Shown: piece by piece, positions 32,419 through 40,449 of the stretch
Position numbering within the stretch: the first letter of the stretch is position 1
Layout of the letters: the number at the start of each line of letters is the position of its first letter
DNA from: Bacillus fungorum
GTDB lineage: Bacteria > Bacillota > Bacilli > Bacillales > Bacillaceae_G
Assembly: GCF_002746455.1 (NCBI RefSeq)
Contig: NZ_NWUW01000008.1
Location: 1 to 64,000, forward strand
Length of the DNA: 64,000 nt
Direction of reading: 5' to 3'
Translations under genes and position numbers: made by a program
Notes under the pieces: generated by a model
Databases searched by the model: none
What the model was told of the DNA's origin: nothing
Seen by the model: only the letters and a program-made list of their open reading frames with translations

Positions 32419-33330
32419 ATGTATATTTTACATCCTCCTTTTTTAAAAGAAGAGTATGGTCTGAGTTTTGGTGAATCTTGGGAAATATTTTGCTTGAAGC
32501 TCTTGAAAATTCATTATAAAACAAATGAAATAGAGAAAAGAAATCCGCCTGAAAGTGGGATTGATTTATATTTCTCCGATAAAAAAATTGCGTTTCAATG
32601 TAAAAGTATAGCAAATAGTAATGGCACATTTAATTATACGCTTGCAGAAAAATCATTACAAAATGCACTTTCAATTCAAAAAGATTTGGGGTGGGAAAAA
32701 TTCATATTATGTATTAATGGTGAAATTACAGGTGAACAAATCAAAAGACTTCAAAAGGTATATAAAAATGTAAAAGTTATGAGTAAGTATTTTTGGATTC
32801 ATTTATGTGAAAATCATCCGGAAGTTATTCAAAATAATTTCAGAAAGGTCATAGATGTCCCTAGTTCTTTTCAAGCAAATAAGATTAAAAAAATTTCTAA
32901 TATACCTCAAGAAATAAAAGACATAATGATTATTAATGACAAGTGTTTTTCGATATGGATTTATATAAGTCAAAATGATTCTTTGATTCCTGTTGAAGTA
33001 TACAAGGAAATGACTGTTGCTAATCTATTGACATTGATAAAGAACTTACTAGGTATTACTAATAAAACTTTTGTGCAGACCGAAGAAGTTCAGGTGAGTT
33101 GTGAACTTTATTTTGGAGGGGAGTATATTAGTGAGTCAAATAAATATTTAGTGGATTTATGTATACAACCATATAGTATAATTGCATTCAATATTAATGT
33201 AGAACTTTCAGATATCACTGTATCTTCCTTGATGTTTAATGAAGAACGAGAGTTACTTAATTCATATTTATGTGAGAGAGAAAACTTTCTTTTAAATTGT
33301 ATTAAATCATATAAAACGAGAGGGTACTAG
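32419..33330 (+). CDS. Putative restriction-endonuclease-fold nuclease fused to a ubiquitin-like domain
   Basis: 303 residues, very AT-rich. Residues 17-65 carry an Mrr-like PD-(D/E)XK pattern: an early helix SWEIFCLKLLK with E22, then SGIDLYF (D49) and FQCKS (Q60-x-K62). The rest of a ~150-residue alpha/beta domain follows. Residues ~176-262 read like a ubiquitin-like fold: FSIWIYI, IPVEVYKEMTVANLLTLIKNLLG, CELYFGGEYI, LVDLCIQPYSIIAFNI, parallel to ubiquitin's beta-hairpin, helix and FAGKxLxDxxxLxDYxIQxxSTL blocks. A ~40-residue tail follows. The gene overlaps the next by 1 nt. DNA cleavage in a conflict system is inferred. Confidence 0.6.
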   Translation: MYILHPPFLKEEYGLSFGESWEIFCLKLLKIHYKTNEIEKRNPPESGIDLYFSDKKIAFQCKSIANSNGTFNYTLAEKSLQNALSIQKDLGWEKFILCINGEITGEQIKRLQKVYKNVKVMSKYFWIHLCENHPEVIQNNFRKVIDVPSSFQANKIKKISNIPQEIKDIMIINDKCFSIWIYISQNDSLIPVEVYKEMTVANLLTLIKNLLGITNKTFVQTEEVQVSCELYFGGEYISESNKYLVDLCIQPYSIIAFNINVELSDITVSSLMFNEERELLNSYLCERENFLLNCIKSYKTRGY

Positions 33331-34421
33331 TGGATAATAAAAACAGATTAATGCTTATATCAGGTGTTACGAATTTTGCTTTTTACGATTACAATAGTTT
33401 TCCGGAAATTAATTGTTACAATTATTATACAAAATATATTAATCAAATTTATAATGAAGTTAAAACTGTATCGTATTCTCGATATAGTGAGAGAAATCTT
33501 AACTTTAACTTTATTAATCGTTTTGATATAAATGGTATTGCATTTATAAAAGATAATGATGATTATGTACATATTAATGAAGGAGCTTTATACAAAGTAT
33601 ATAAAAAATTTAGTGAATTAGTGATTAGTGGAGCCTTTTCAGAGTATACTTATATAAAACAAGTAGCAAATTGTCAAGTGAATTTAGAAAACGAAGAGGT
33701 AACAGAAGAACAATTTATATATAAGATTCCTGATGATTATAATGGTAAGCTTATTTCAGAGTATTTAAGCATGTTTGCAATGAAATTTATTATTTTGCAT
33801 GAGTTAGGCCATCACATAAACGGGCATTTATTATATATTAAAGAAAAGTATGGGGTTAATAGTTGGTATACAAGAGGAAATCGCCAAAATGTACCTGATG
33901 TATTAATTCGCACTCTGGAAATGGATGCCGATGCATTTGCTATAAGTCAATTAGTTAGAGAGTTTCAAGAATTAATTATAAATGATTCTAAATTCAGTAG
34001 TTTAGCTATGCCAAATGAAATAAAACTCGGGCTTTTCATTTTTGCAATTCATGTTCTGTTTATTATTTTAGGAGAAGGAATAGAACCTGATGTTTCTAGT
34101 AGCAAATATATGATAAGAAAGGCACGGTATGTTTATAATATCTCATGCCTAGAAACTAATTTGAAACTTCGATATAGTGAATTTTATGCATCAATAAATT
34201 TTGATTATGTTACTTCCTATTATTGGGTTTATACTGAGAAATTGTATCATAAAGTTTTTGGTGTTGATAATAAGTTGATTGAGGATATGAATAAAGTTAT
34301 ATCTGATTTTAGAAATTTAGACGAAATGGAAAAAACATGGAATTCAATTCATGATGAGCTTTTTAAATTTGCTAGAATACCGATTGCTTCTAAATATGTT
34401 TTATCAAAAAAAAAACGCTGA
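33330..34421 (+). CDS. HELGH zinc-metallopeptidase-like protein, partner of the nuclease-Ubl gene
   Basis: 363 residues, GTG start overlapping the previous stop (TAGTG), ribosome binding site GAGAGGG. The centre has FIILHELGHHINGHLLY (H157, E158, H161) and, 36 residues on, LEMDADAFA with E197, a gluzincin-like third ligand. Around residues 233-249 LGLFIFAIHVLFIILG could be a membrane or core helix. No signal peptide. Possible substrates are the ubiquitin-like domain of the partner or a host/phage protein. The phage-exclusion protease Lit is one HExxH precedent, but no homology is claimed. A terminator overlaps the 3' end. Confidence 0.65.
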   Translation: MDNKNRLMLISGVTNFAFYDYNSFPEINCYNYYTKYINQIYNEVKTVSYSRYSERNLNFNFINRFDINGIAFIKDNDDYVHINEGALYKVYKKFSELVISGAFSEYTYIKQVANCQVNLENEEVTEEQFIYKIPDDYNGKLISEYLSMFAMKFIILHELGHHINGHLLYIKEKYGVNSWYTRGNRQNVPDVLIRTLEMDADAFAISQLVREFQELIINDSKFSSLAMPNEIKLGLFIFAIHVLFIILGEGIEPDVSSSKYMIRKARYVYNISCLETNLKLRYSEFYASINFDYVTSYYWVYTEKLYHKVFGVDNKLIEDMNKVISDFRNLDEMEKTWNSIHDELFKFARIPIASKYVLSKKKR

Positions 34422-34442
34422 GAAATCTTGGCGTTTTTTTTG
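34406..34442. terminator. Terminator between the peptidase gene and the hydroxyproline cluster
   Basis: AAAAAACGC / GCGTTTTTT, starting inside the last codons of the HELGH gene; long A and T tracts make it bidirectional for the convergent gene ending at 34495. Confidence 0.8.
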
Positions 34443-34494
34443 ATATGGATTTTATTACTAGTTTAAATTGTGAATTAACAATAGACAAACCTGA

Positions 34495-35724
34495 TTATTG
34501 CGCTACATGTTTAGTATGAGTTAAACAATGATTCCAAATTTCATTCATCTTCCGTCTACCGACATCAATCCTCGGGTTAAATTGAATGGCAGCTTGTTGA
34601 CGTACGGCATGTACATGTTGCATTGCTTGTTGCAAGTGCTGTTCAACCGAATGAGATTTTGTATTTGCTTGTTTTACAATTGAATATCCAGCAACAGTTC
34701 CTTGTGCCATTGCGATTTTCCCGCTTTCAATGCCAGTTATATTGCCGGCTACAAATAAACCAGAAAGAGGGGTTTCCATTGTTTCGGAATGGATAGGAAT
34801 GTGCCCGCCTAATTCCGGAATGTAACGGAAAGGACAGCCAGCTACAGCAGCAAGCTCAGCAAGAGGGTATAAGCCGCCAGCAATACAAACGAAGTCTGCC
34901 TCATATATTTGTTCCGATCCAGTTATGATGTTTCCTTTCGTATCAATATTAGCAACGCGTACACCTTCAACTTGATCTGTACCGATAATTTCAAGAGCTG
35001 CTTTTCGAAGGTGAAGTGGTGTGCCATTTATTTTCATACCGTTATTTGGATAGAAGTTTAATCCAGCTTGTTTCGCCCAATTATATTTCATTAATTGACT
35101 ACCTATACGTAATAAAGGTGACGGGGCAAGGTGGGCAGCATGTAAGAGAGAATTTAAAACTTCTTCTGGTTCACCAGATTTTTTGCTTAATTCACTTTTT
35201 TCAGGAAGTACGATATGTTCCACTTTAATACCCGCTAATTGTAATTCATTTAAAATAGCGAATGACAAAATGTTAGCACCAATAATTACTCCTTTTCTCC
35301 CGACTTGAACGCGATGTACATTTGTCATTACTTGGGCTGCCCCGATTGACATGACTCCCGGAAGTGTCCAACCAGGAAGGGGAATAGAGTACTCAGCAGC
35401 ACCAGTAGCAAGTAAAACGAACGGTGCTTCTAACGTACCGATATTCGTATGTACGTACCAAAAACTTTCATCTTTATCTAAATTATAGACGGAAATACCA
35501 CATCGAATATCAACTGAAAGTGATTTTGCTTCTTCGTGAAGGCGTTTTGACTCTTCTATTCCATTCCACCATTCTCCAGAAGGCTCTTGATGTAATTGTC
35601 CGAGCAACCTTCCGCCAGGCTTCATAAATTCATCAATAACAAGTACATTTAGTCCAAAACGAGCACATGAGATAGAGGCTGATAAACCCGCTGGTCCAGC
35701 ACCGATAATAATGACATCGTTCAT
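34495..35724 (-). CDS. FAD/NAD(P)-dependent oxidoreductase, alpha-type subunit of D-hydroxyproline (amino-acid) dehydrogenase
   Basis: 409 residues. Begins DVIIIGAGPAGLSASISCARFG (dinucleotide-binding GxGxxG), a second GAN-type motif around residue 150, and a C-terminal GLFVAGNITGIESGKIAMAQG. The set of this protein, a 2Fe-2S protein and a BFD-like 2Fe-2S protein resembles HcnABC/sarcosine-oxidase-like dehydrogenases used as D-hydroxyproline dehydrogenase. Gene start overlaps the previous stop by 4 nt. It likely forms an enzyme with the DadA-like subunit at 38240. Oxidises an imino/amino acid and passes electrons to the membrane chain. Confidence 0.85.
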   Translation of the reverse strand: MNDVIIIGAGPAGLSASISCARFGLNVLVIDEFMKPGGRLLGQLHQEPSGEWWNGIEESKRLHEEAKSLSVDIRCGISVYNLDKDESFWYVHTNIGTLEAPFVLLATGAAEYSIPLPGWTLPGVMSIGAAQVMTNVHRVQVGRKGVIIGANILSFAILNELQLAGIKVEHIVLPEKSELSKKSGEPEEVLNSLLHAAHLAPSPLLRIGSQLMKYNWAKQAGLNFYPNNGMKINGTPLHLRKAALEIIGTDQVEGVRVANIDTKGNIITGSEQIYEADFVCIAGGLYPLAELAAVAGCPFRYIPELGGHIPIHSETMETPLSGLFVAGNITGIESGKIAMAQGTVAGYSIVKQANTKSHSVEQHLQQAMQHVHAVRQQAAIQFNPRIDVGRRKMNEIWNHCLTHTKHVAQ

Positions 35725-36053
35725 CGCTTTTTCACCATCTCTCTCACGATATTTGGATGCTGTTTACCACTATCAACAACCATATTTTTTTCTACAACAG
35801 TTAAGCATGCTCGTACGTTCGTTTGATTGTTTACAGTGACGCGGCATTCAGAACAATGTCCGATATTACAGTAAATACCTCGCGGCGTTCCGCTATCTTC
35901 ATGCACTCTTAATGTTCTTATTCCGTTTGCAAGTAAAGCGGCCGCAATCGTTTCATGTTCATATGCTTCGTATTGTTGACCATTAAATTGAAAAGTGATG
36001 CGCTTACTACTATTTAAACTCCCTAAAATAGGGTGATTTGTAATTCTACTCAT
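35721..36053 (-). CDS. 2Fe-2S ferredoxin-like subunit (SoxA N-terminus/HcnA type)
   Basis: 110 residues. The cysteine pattern C62-x4-C67-x2-C70-x12-C83 (YCNIGHCSECRV...RACLT) is that of plant-type 2Fe-2S domains in the N-terminus of sarcosine-oxidase alpha and HcnA. Coupled by 4-nt overlaps on both sides. Electron-transfer subunit of the dehydrogenase. Confidence 0.88.
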   Translation of the reverse strand: MSRITNHPILGSLNSSKRITFQFNGQQYEAYEHETIAAALLANGIRTLRVHEDSGTPRGIYCNIGHCSECRVTVNNQTNVRACLTVVEKNMVVDSGKQHPNIVREMVKKR

Positions 36054-36322
36054 TTACTTTCACCTACCGATCCAAAAGTAACTGCACGTACCGGTGGTTG
36101 ATATTTCAATGGAATGTCATGTGTAGTTACGCCTGGATTTGCATTTTCAATCATTCGATCTATCATCATTCTACATGTGCGGCCACCGCAAAATCCCATG
36201 CCAGCACGTGTCCTTAGTTTTAATTCTCTTGCCGAACATTTATAATCAGCAATTGTCGATTGAAGTTGACCGTATGTAACTTCTTCACATCGACAAACAA
36301 TTAAGTGATCTTTATTCGTCAT
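36050..36322 (-). CDS. BFD-like 2Fe-2S subunit
   Basis: 90 residues from the ATG at 36322, which has GAGGAGG upstream. A longer frame to 36367 would begin inside the -24/-12 promoter and is rejected. Cysteines: VCRCEEV (C10, C12) and GFCGGRTC (C45, C50), the BFD/NirB-type 2Fe-2S arrangement. First gene of the minus-strand operon; provides a second iron-sulfur centre for the dehydrogenase. Confidence 0.88.
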   Translation of the reverse strand: MTNKDHLIVCRCEEVTYGQLQSTIADYKCSARELKLRTRAGMGFCGGRTCRMMIDRMIENANPGVTTHDIPLKYQPPVRAVTFGSVGESK

Positions 36323-36362
36323 ATGTATTCCTCCTCTAATTCGGTTTGCACAAATTAAATAA

Positions 36363-36379
36363 TGCAATAACTATGCCAA
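36363..36379 (-). promoter_or_regulatory. Sigma-54 (-24/-12) promoter of the dehydrogenase operon
   Basis: Minus strand TTGGCATAGTTATTGCA: GG and GC separated by exactly 10 nt, matching TTGGCAC-N5-TTGCA. It lies 41 nt before the start codon at 36322. Confidence 0.8.
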
Positions 36380-36396
36380 TATAGAGGAGGGAAGGT

Positions 36397-38058
36397 TTAT
36401 TGTAATCCAAGTTTTTTTAAACGGTTATATAAAGTGGCCCTCGTAACACCAAGCTGTTTCGCGCATTCTAATTTATTCCCATTCAAAATGCGTAAAGCCC
36501 TCTCAATGACTTTTTTCTCATGTTCCTCCATCTCTTCTTGTAAAGAGAGGATTGTATTATTGTTGCTGAGTAATAGGGAATGAGCCGAATGATCGTCTAA
36601 CGTTTCAGTTGTATGAAATGGTAAATATTCTTGTTTTATAATACCGTCAGTCGCAAATACGACAAGTCTTTCAACAACGTTACGAAGCTCGCGAATATTA
36701 CCTGGCCAATTGTAATGAAGCAGTTCATGCATAATGCTTGAAGGTAAGTCACGAATTGGTCTGTTATAGTTGATTGAAAAATCGTTTAAGAAAGAGTAGG
36801 TTAATTCAATAATATCTTCACGTCTTTCGCGCAGCGGTGGAATATGCAAGCTAACTACATTTAGGCGATAGTATAAATCTTCTCGGAACGTGCCTTTTCT
36901 CATTTCTTCTTGTAAATCACGATTTGTAGCAGCGATAATACGGAAATCAATATTAATCTCTTTTTCTCCACCAACTCGGTAATATTTTCGTTCTTGTAGT
37001 ACACGTAAAAGCTTCACTTGCATATCGAGTGGCATTTCTCCTATTTCATCAAGGAATAATGTACCGCCTTGCGCGAGCTCTATTTTACCTTTTTTCCCTT
37101 TACTATTTGCACCAGAAAAAGCCCCACGCTCATACCCAAATAATTCGCTTTCAAATAACGCTTCAGGAATTGCACCGCAGTTAATCGAAATAAAAGGTGC
37201 CTTCGCTGCCTCACTTGCTTCATGAATCGCTTTCGCAAATACTTCTTTTCCAACGCCGCTTTCGCCGAGTATTAAAACAGTAGATTTCACCGAACAAACC
37301 TTTCTAGCTAATTGTATTGTTCTTTGTATAACAGGGCTTTTTCCATTCATCGCAAGGAAAGGATCTGATTCATCTTTATACTTTGCGACCTCTTGTTCTA
37401 AACGGTGCATTTCATGTGACATATTAAATAGTTTTTCATTTAAAGCAACTTGGTTTGTCACATCAGTTTCTGAGACGACCGCTCCGATAATTTCATCGTT
37501 ACAGTAGACTGGGTTTGAATTGATTAATACGAACAAATCTGGACGAGGCTGATGGAACTGAGCGATTATACTTTTTCCGTCATGTAATGATTGCAAAATT
37601 TCCAAATCTTTATAGTCAAAAAAACGAGTGATAGGTTGTCCAATAATTTCATTATGGTTGACTGAAAAAATCTTTTCGGCGCCATCTGTCCAAGTACGAA
37701 CGCGTTCTTTATCATCGATGACTGTAACAGAAGAATCAGTAGTTTGTATTACGGTGTTATAAAAAGATTGTAGTTCATAGTAAGACTTAACAAGAAACGG
37801 AATGATTTGCTGGGCTGTTATACAGCATAAAGGCTCCTTATTTATATTCATTATGATCGTGACTAGTTCATTAGAAAACGCGTCAATTAAAGTATTGAAC
37901 GAATCATCTTCATATATAACTGCACAGTTATATTCTTCTGTAGTAGAAGAGCGGTAATAAAATCTTTCATCAACTTGTTCAATATGTTGAGTGTTATATG
38001 TATGATCAATTGATAATGTTTTTAGAAATTCTTTTATTGTGGGAAATGAGAATGCCAT
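36397..38058 (-). CDS. Sigma-54-dependent activator (PAS-AAA+-Fis) of hydroxyproline genes
   Basis: 553 residues. N-terminal ~100 residues sensory, PAS domain at about 105-205, AAA+ domain with Walker A GESGVGKE (265-272) and the sigma-54 contact loop GAFSGA (312-317, S for the usual T), then FLDEIGEMP. The C-terminal Fis-type HTH is CAKQLGVTRATLYNRLKKLG. It resembles PrdR-like activators of proline/hydroxyproline genes. Two perfect -24/-12 promoters flank it, one for each operon, so it very likely activates both, presumably on sensing hydroxyproline or a catabolite. Confidence 0.92.
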   Translation of the reverse strand: MAFSFPTIKEFLKTLSIDHTYNTQHIEQVDERFYYRSSTTEEYNCAVIYEDDSFNTLIDAFSNELVTIIMNINKEPLCCITAQQIIPFLVKSYYELQSFYNTVIQTTDSSVTVIDDKERVRTWTDGAEKIFSVNHNEIIGQPITRFFDYKDLEILQSLHDGKSIIAQFHQPRPDLFVLINSNPVYCNDEIIGAVVSETDVTNQVALNEKLFNMSHEMHRLEQEVAKYKDESDPFLAMNGKSPVIQRTIQLARKVCSVKSTVLILGESGVGKEVFAKAIHEASEAAKAPFISINCGAIPEALFESELFGYERGAFSGANSKGKKGKIELAQGGTLFLDEIGEMPLDMQVKLLRVLQERKYYRVGGEKEINIDFRIIAATNRDLQEEMRKGTFREDLYYRLNVVSLHIPPLRERREDIIELTYSFLNDFSINYNRPIRDLPSSIMHELLHYNWPGNIRELRNVVERLVVFATDGIIKQEYLPFHTTETLDDHSAHSLLLSNNNTILSLQEEMEEHEKKVIERALRILNGNKLECAKQLGVTRATLYNRLKKLGLQ

Positions 38059-38134
38059 ATTGACCTCCTGTTATGTATAAAAATTTTGACAGTGATAAAA
38101 AAATAATACACCTATTTACGATAAATTTAAAATA

Positions 38135-38165
38135 TTTTTACAAATAAAAATATTATTTGTAAAAA
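38135..38165. promoter_or_regulatory. Perfect palindrome upstream of the catabolic -24/-12 promoter
   Basis: TTTTTACAAATAA - AAATA - TTATTTGTAAAAA, 13-bp perfect arms, ending 17 nt before the -24 element. Candidate activator site, though closer to the promoter than usual upstream activating sequences; alternatively a terminator-like fold. Confidence 0.45.
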
Positions 38166-38181
38166 GTGTATATATGTAGAG

Positions 38182-38198
38182 TTGGCATGTCAATTGCA
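38182..38198 (+). promoter_or_regulatory. Sigma-54 (-24/-12) promoter of the catabolic operon
   Basis: TTGGCATGTCAATTGCA with GG (38184-38185) and GC (38196-38197) spaced by 10 nt, 42 nt before the GTG at 38240. Confidence 0.85.
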
Positions 38199-38239
38199 TA
38201 AAAGAAAGTGAGGTAGTAAAAAGAAGGGAGGGGTGCTAC

Positions 38240-39415
38240 GTGAGGCACTGTGACGTTTTAATAATTGGCGGTGGTATTATTGGCTGTTCTATCGCTTATT
38301 ACACATCAAAATACGGAAGAGACGTAACAATCATTGAAAAAGGAGAATTTGTCAGTGGGACGTCTTCACGGTGCGACGGAAATATTTTGGCTATTGATAA
38401 AGACCCAGGATTTGATAGTCAAATGTCGTTAGTAAGTCAAAAATTAGTAACTGATTTAAGTGAAGAGTTAGAGCACTCATTTGAATATAGGGCGCCAGGA
38501 AGTATTCTCGTATGTGAGTCAGACGAAGAAATGGAAGCAGCGCAGCAATGGGTGAATCGTCAAAAAGAAGCGGGTTTACCGTTTCGAATGCTTGATAGGG
38601 AAGATATAAGAGAAGAATCACCATTTTTCGCAGATGATTTATTAGGTGGGTTAGAATGCGCAACAGATTCGACTGTAAATCCATATCTTCTTGCTTTTTC
38701 ACTTCTTGCAGAATCGAAGAAATTTGGTACGAAAGCTTTTAATCATACGGAAGTAAAAGAAATGAAAAGAGATATAGACGGTTCCTTTATTGTAGAAACG
38801 ACAAATGGGACGTTTTCTGCGAAGCAAGTGGTGAACGCAGCGGGTGTGTGGGCTCCGAAAATCGGACAAATGTTGGATGTAAATATCCCAATTGAACCGA
38901 GAAAAGGGCATATTATTGTAGCTTCAAGGCAACAGCAAGTTGGTTGTCGTAAAGTAATGGAATTTGGTTATTTAATTTCTAAATTTGGTGGAAAACGAAA
39001 AGTGGATGCTTTAACTGAAAAATATGGAGTAGCCCTTGTGTTTGAGCCGACAGAAAGCCAAAATTTTTTAATTGGTAGTAGTAGAGAGTTTGTAGGGTTT
39101 CATACGAGGATAAATAACGAGGTTATTAAATGTATTGCGAACAGAGCAATTCGTTTTTATCCGAAAATGGCCGATATGATGGTGATTCGTTCATATGCTG
39201 GATTACGCCCATGGACAGAAGATCATTTGCCGATCATTTCACATGTGGAACATATCCCAAACTACTTTATAGCAGCAGGGCATGAAGGGGATGGCATTAG
39301 TCTTGCCGCAGTTACAGGGAAAGTGATTGAAGAGTTATTAAATGAAAAAGAAACAATCATTCCTATTGAACCACTTCGTTTGAGTCGTTTTACAGAAAGG
39401 TTGTTAAACGGATGA
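38240..39415 (+). CDS. DadA/SoxB-like FAD-dependent amino-acid dehydrogenase subunit
   Basis: 391 residues, GTG start after GGGAGGGG. N-terminal FAD motif CDVLIIGGGIIGCSIAYYTSKYG, FVSGTSSRCDGN, VNAAGVWAPKIG and a C-terminal RSYAGLRPWTEDHLPII, typical of DAO/DadA-type enzymes. First gene of the plus-strand operon. Expected to oxidise cis-4-hydroxy-D-proline to the pyrroline carboxylate, probably as the catalytic beta-type subunit with the three minus-strand iron-sulfur/flavin subunits. Confidence 0.88.
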   Translation: MRHCDVLIIGGGIIGCSIAYYTSKYGRDVTIIEKGEFVSGTSSRCDGNILAIDKDPGFDSQMSLVSQKLVTDLSEELEHSFEYRAPGSILVCESDEEMEAAQQWVNRQKEAGLPFRMLDREDIREESPFFADDLLGGLECATDSTVNPYLLAFSLLAESKKFGTKAFNHTEVKEMKRDIDGSFIVETTNGTFSAKQVVNAAGVWAPKIGQMLDVNIPIEPRKGHIIVASRQQQVGCRKVMEFGYLISKFGGKRKVDALTEKYGVALVFEPTESQNFLIGSSREFVGFHTRINNEVIKCIANRAIRFYPKMADMMVIRSYAGLRPWTEDHLPIISHVEHIPNYFIAAGHEGDGISLAAVTGKVIEELLNEKETIIPIEPLRLSRFTERLLNG

Positions 39416-40449
39416 GGTCACAAAGAGTCTTTACGACGATTGATACACATACGGGCGGGAATCCAACGAGGACATTGATTAGCGGACTTCCTAAGTTAAT
39501 TGGAGAGACGATGGCAGAGAAGATGTTACATATGAAAAAGGAGTATGACTGGATTCGCAAATTGTTAATGAATGAACCGCGTGGTCATGATGTAATGTCA
39601 GGAGCACTATTAACAGATCCATGTCACCCTGAAGCAGATATTGGTGTTATATACATAGAAACAGGCGGATATTTACCAATGTGTGGTCACGATACAATTG
39701 GTGTATGTACAGCTTTAATTGAATCAGGTTTAATTCCGGTAGTTGAACCGATTACTTCGTTAAAGTTAGACACGCCAGCCGGATTAGTTGAAGTAAATAT
39801 TTCTGTTCAAGATGGAAAAGCGAAAGAAGTCTCCTTTTGTAACATACCAGCTTTTTTACTGAAACATATTATTGTAGACGTCGAAGACATTGGAACTGTA
39901 GAGGCCGATATTGCGTATGGAGGGAATTTTTATGCCATTATCGATGCGAAGTCAGTAGGTTTAGAGTTAGTACCAGAAAACGCATCTACAATCATCGATA
40001 AGGCAATTCATATAAGAAATATCATTAATGAGAAATTTGAAATCATTCATCCAGAGCATTCGTTTATTAGAGGATTAACCCATGTGGAGTTTTATACAAA
40101 TCCTACTCATAAAAGTGCACATGTAAAAAATACAGTTGTCGTTCCGCCAGGAGGAATTGATCGATCTCCATGTGGTACAGGAACATCAGCGAAATTAGCT
40201 GTATTATACGCTAATCAAAAAATCGAGATGAATGAAGAGTTTGTTCACGAGAGTATCGTTGGTTCTCTATTTAAAGGGTGCGTCATAAATACGACAAATG
40301 TTGAAAATATTGAAGCTGTGGTAACGAAAATCACAGGGTCAGCTTGGCTTATGGGTATGCATAGATTTTTTTACAATGAAAAGGATCCACTGAAAGAAGG
40401 CTTTTTGCTAATTCCGCCGATGGAACATGAAACGGAGGATGTAAAATGA
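39412..40449 (+). CDS. Proline racemase family enzyme, probable 4-hydroxyproline 2-epimerase
   Basis: 345 residues. Both catalytic cysteines are present: PMCGHDTIG (first) and DRSPCGTGTSAKLA (second). Two-Cys members racemise proline or epimerise hydroxyproline; Thr/Ser variants are 3-hydroxyproline dehydratases. In this operon, conversion of trans-4-hydroxy-L-proline to cis-4-hydroxy-D-proline is the natural role. Four-nt overlaps at both ends tie it to its neighbours. Confidence 0.88.
   Translation: MRSQRVFTTIDTHTGGNPTRTLISGLPKLIGETMAEKMLHMKKEYDWIRKLLMNEPRGHDVMSGALLTDPCHPEADIGVIYIETGGYLPMCGHDTIGVCTALIESGLIPVVEPITSLKLDTPAGLVEVNISVQDGKAKEVSFCNIPAFLLKHIIVDVEDIGTVEADIAYGGNFYAIIDAKSVGLELVPENASTIIDKAIHIRNIINEKFEIIHPEHSFIRGLTHVEFYTNPTHKSAHVKNTVVVPPGGIDRSPCGTGTSAKLAVLYANQKIEMNEEFVHESIVGSLFKGCVINTTNVENIEAVVTKITGSAWLMGMHRFFYNEKDPLKEGFLLIPPMEHETEDVK

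Noticed and set aside
36323..36367. N-terminal extension of the BFD-like protein to an ATG at 36367
   Set aside because: This ATG falls inside the -24/-12 promoter; the ATG at 36322 has a proper GAGGAGG.
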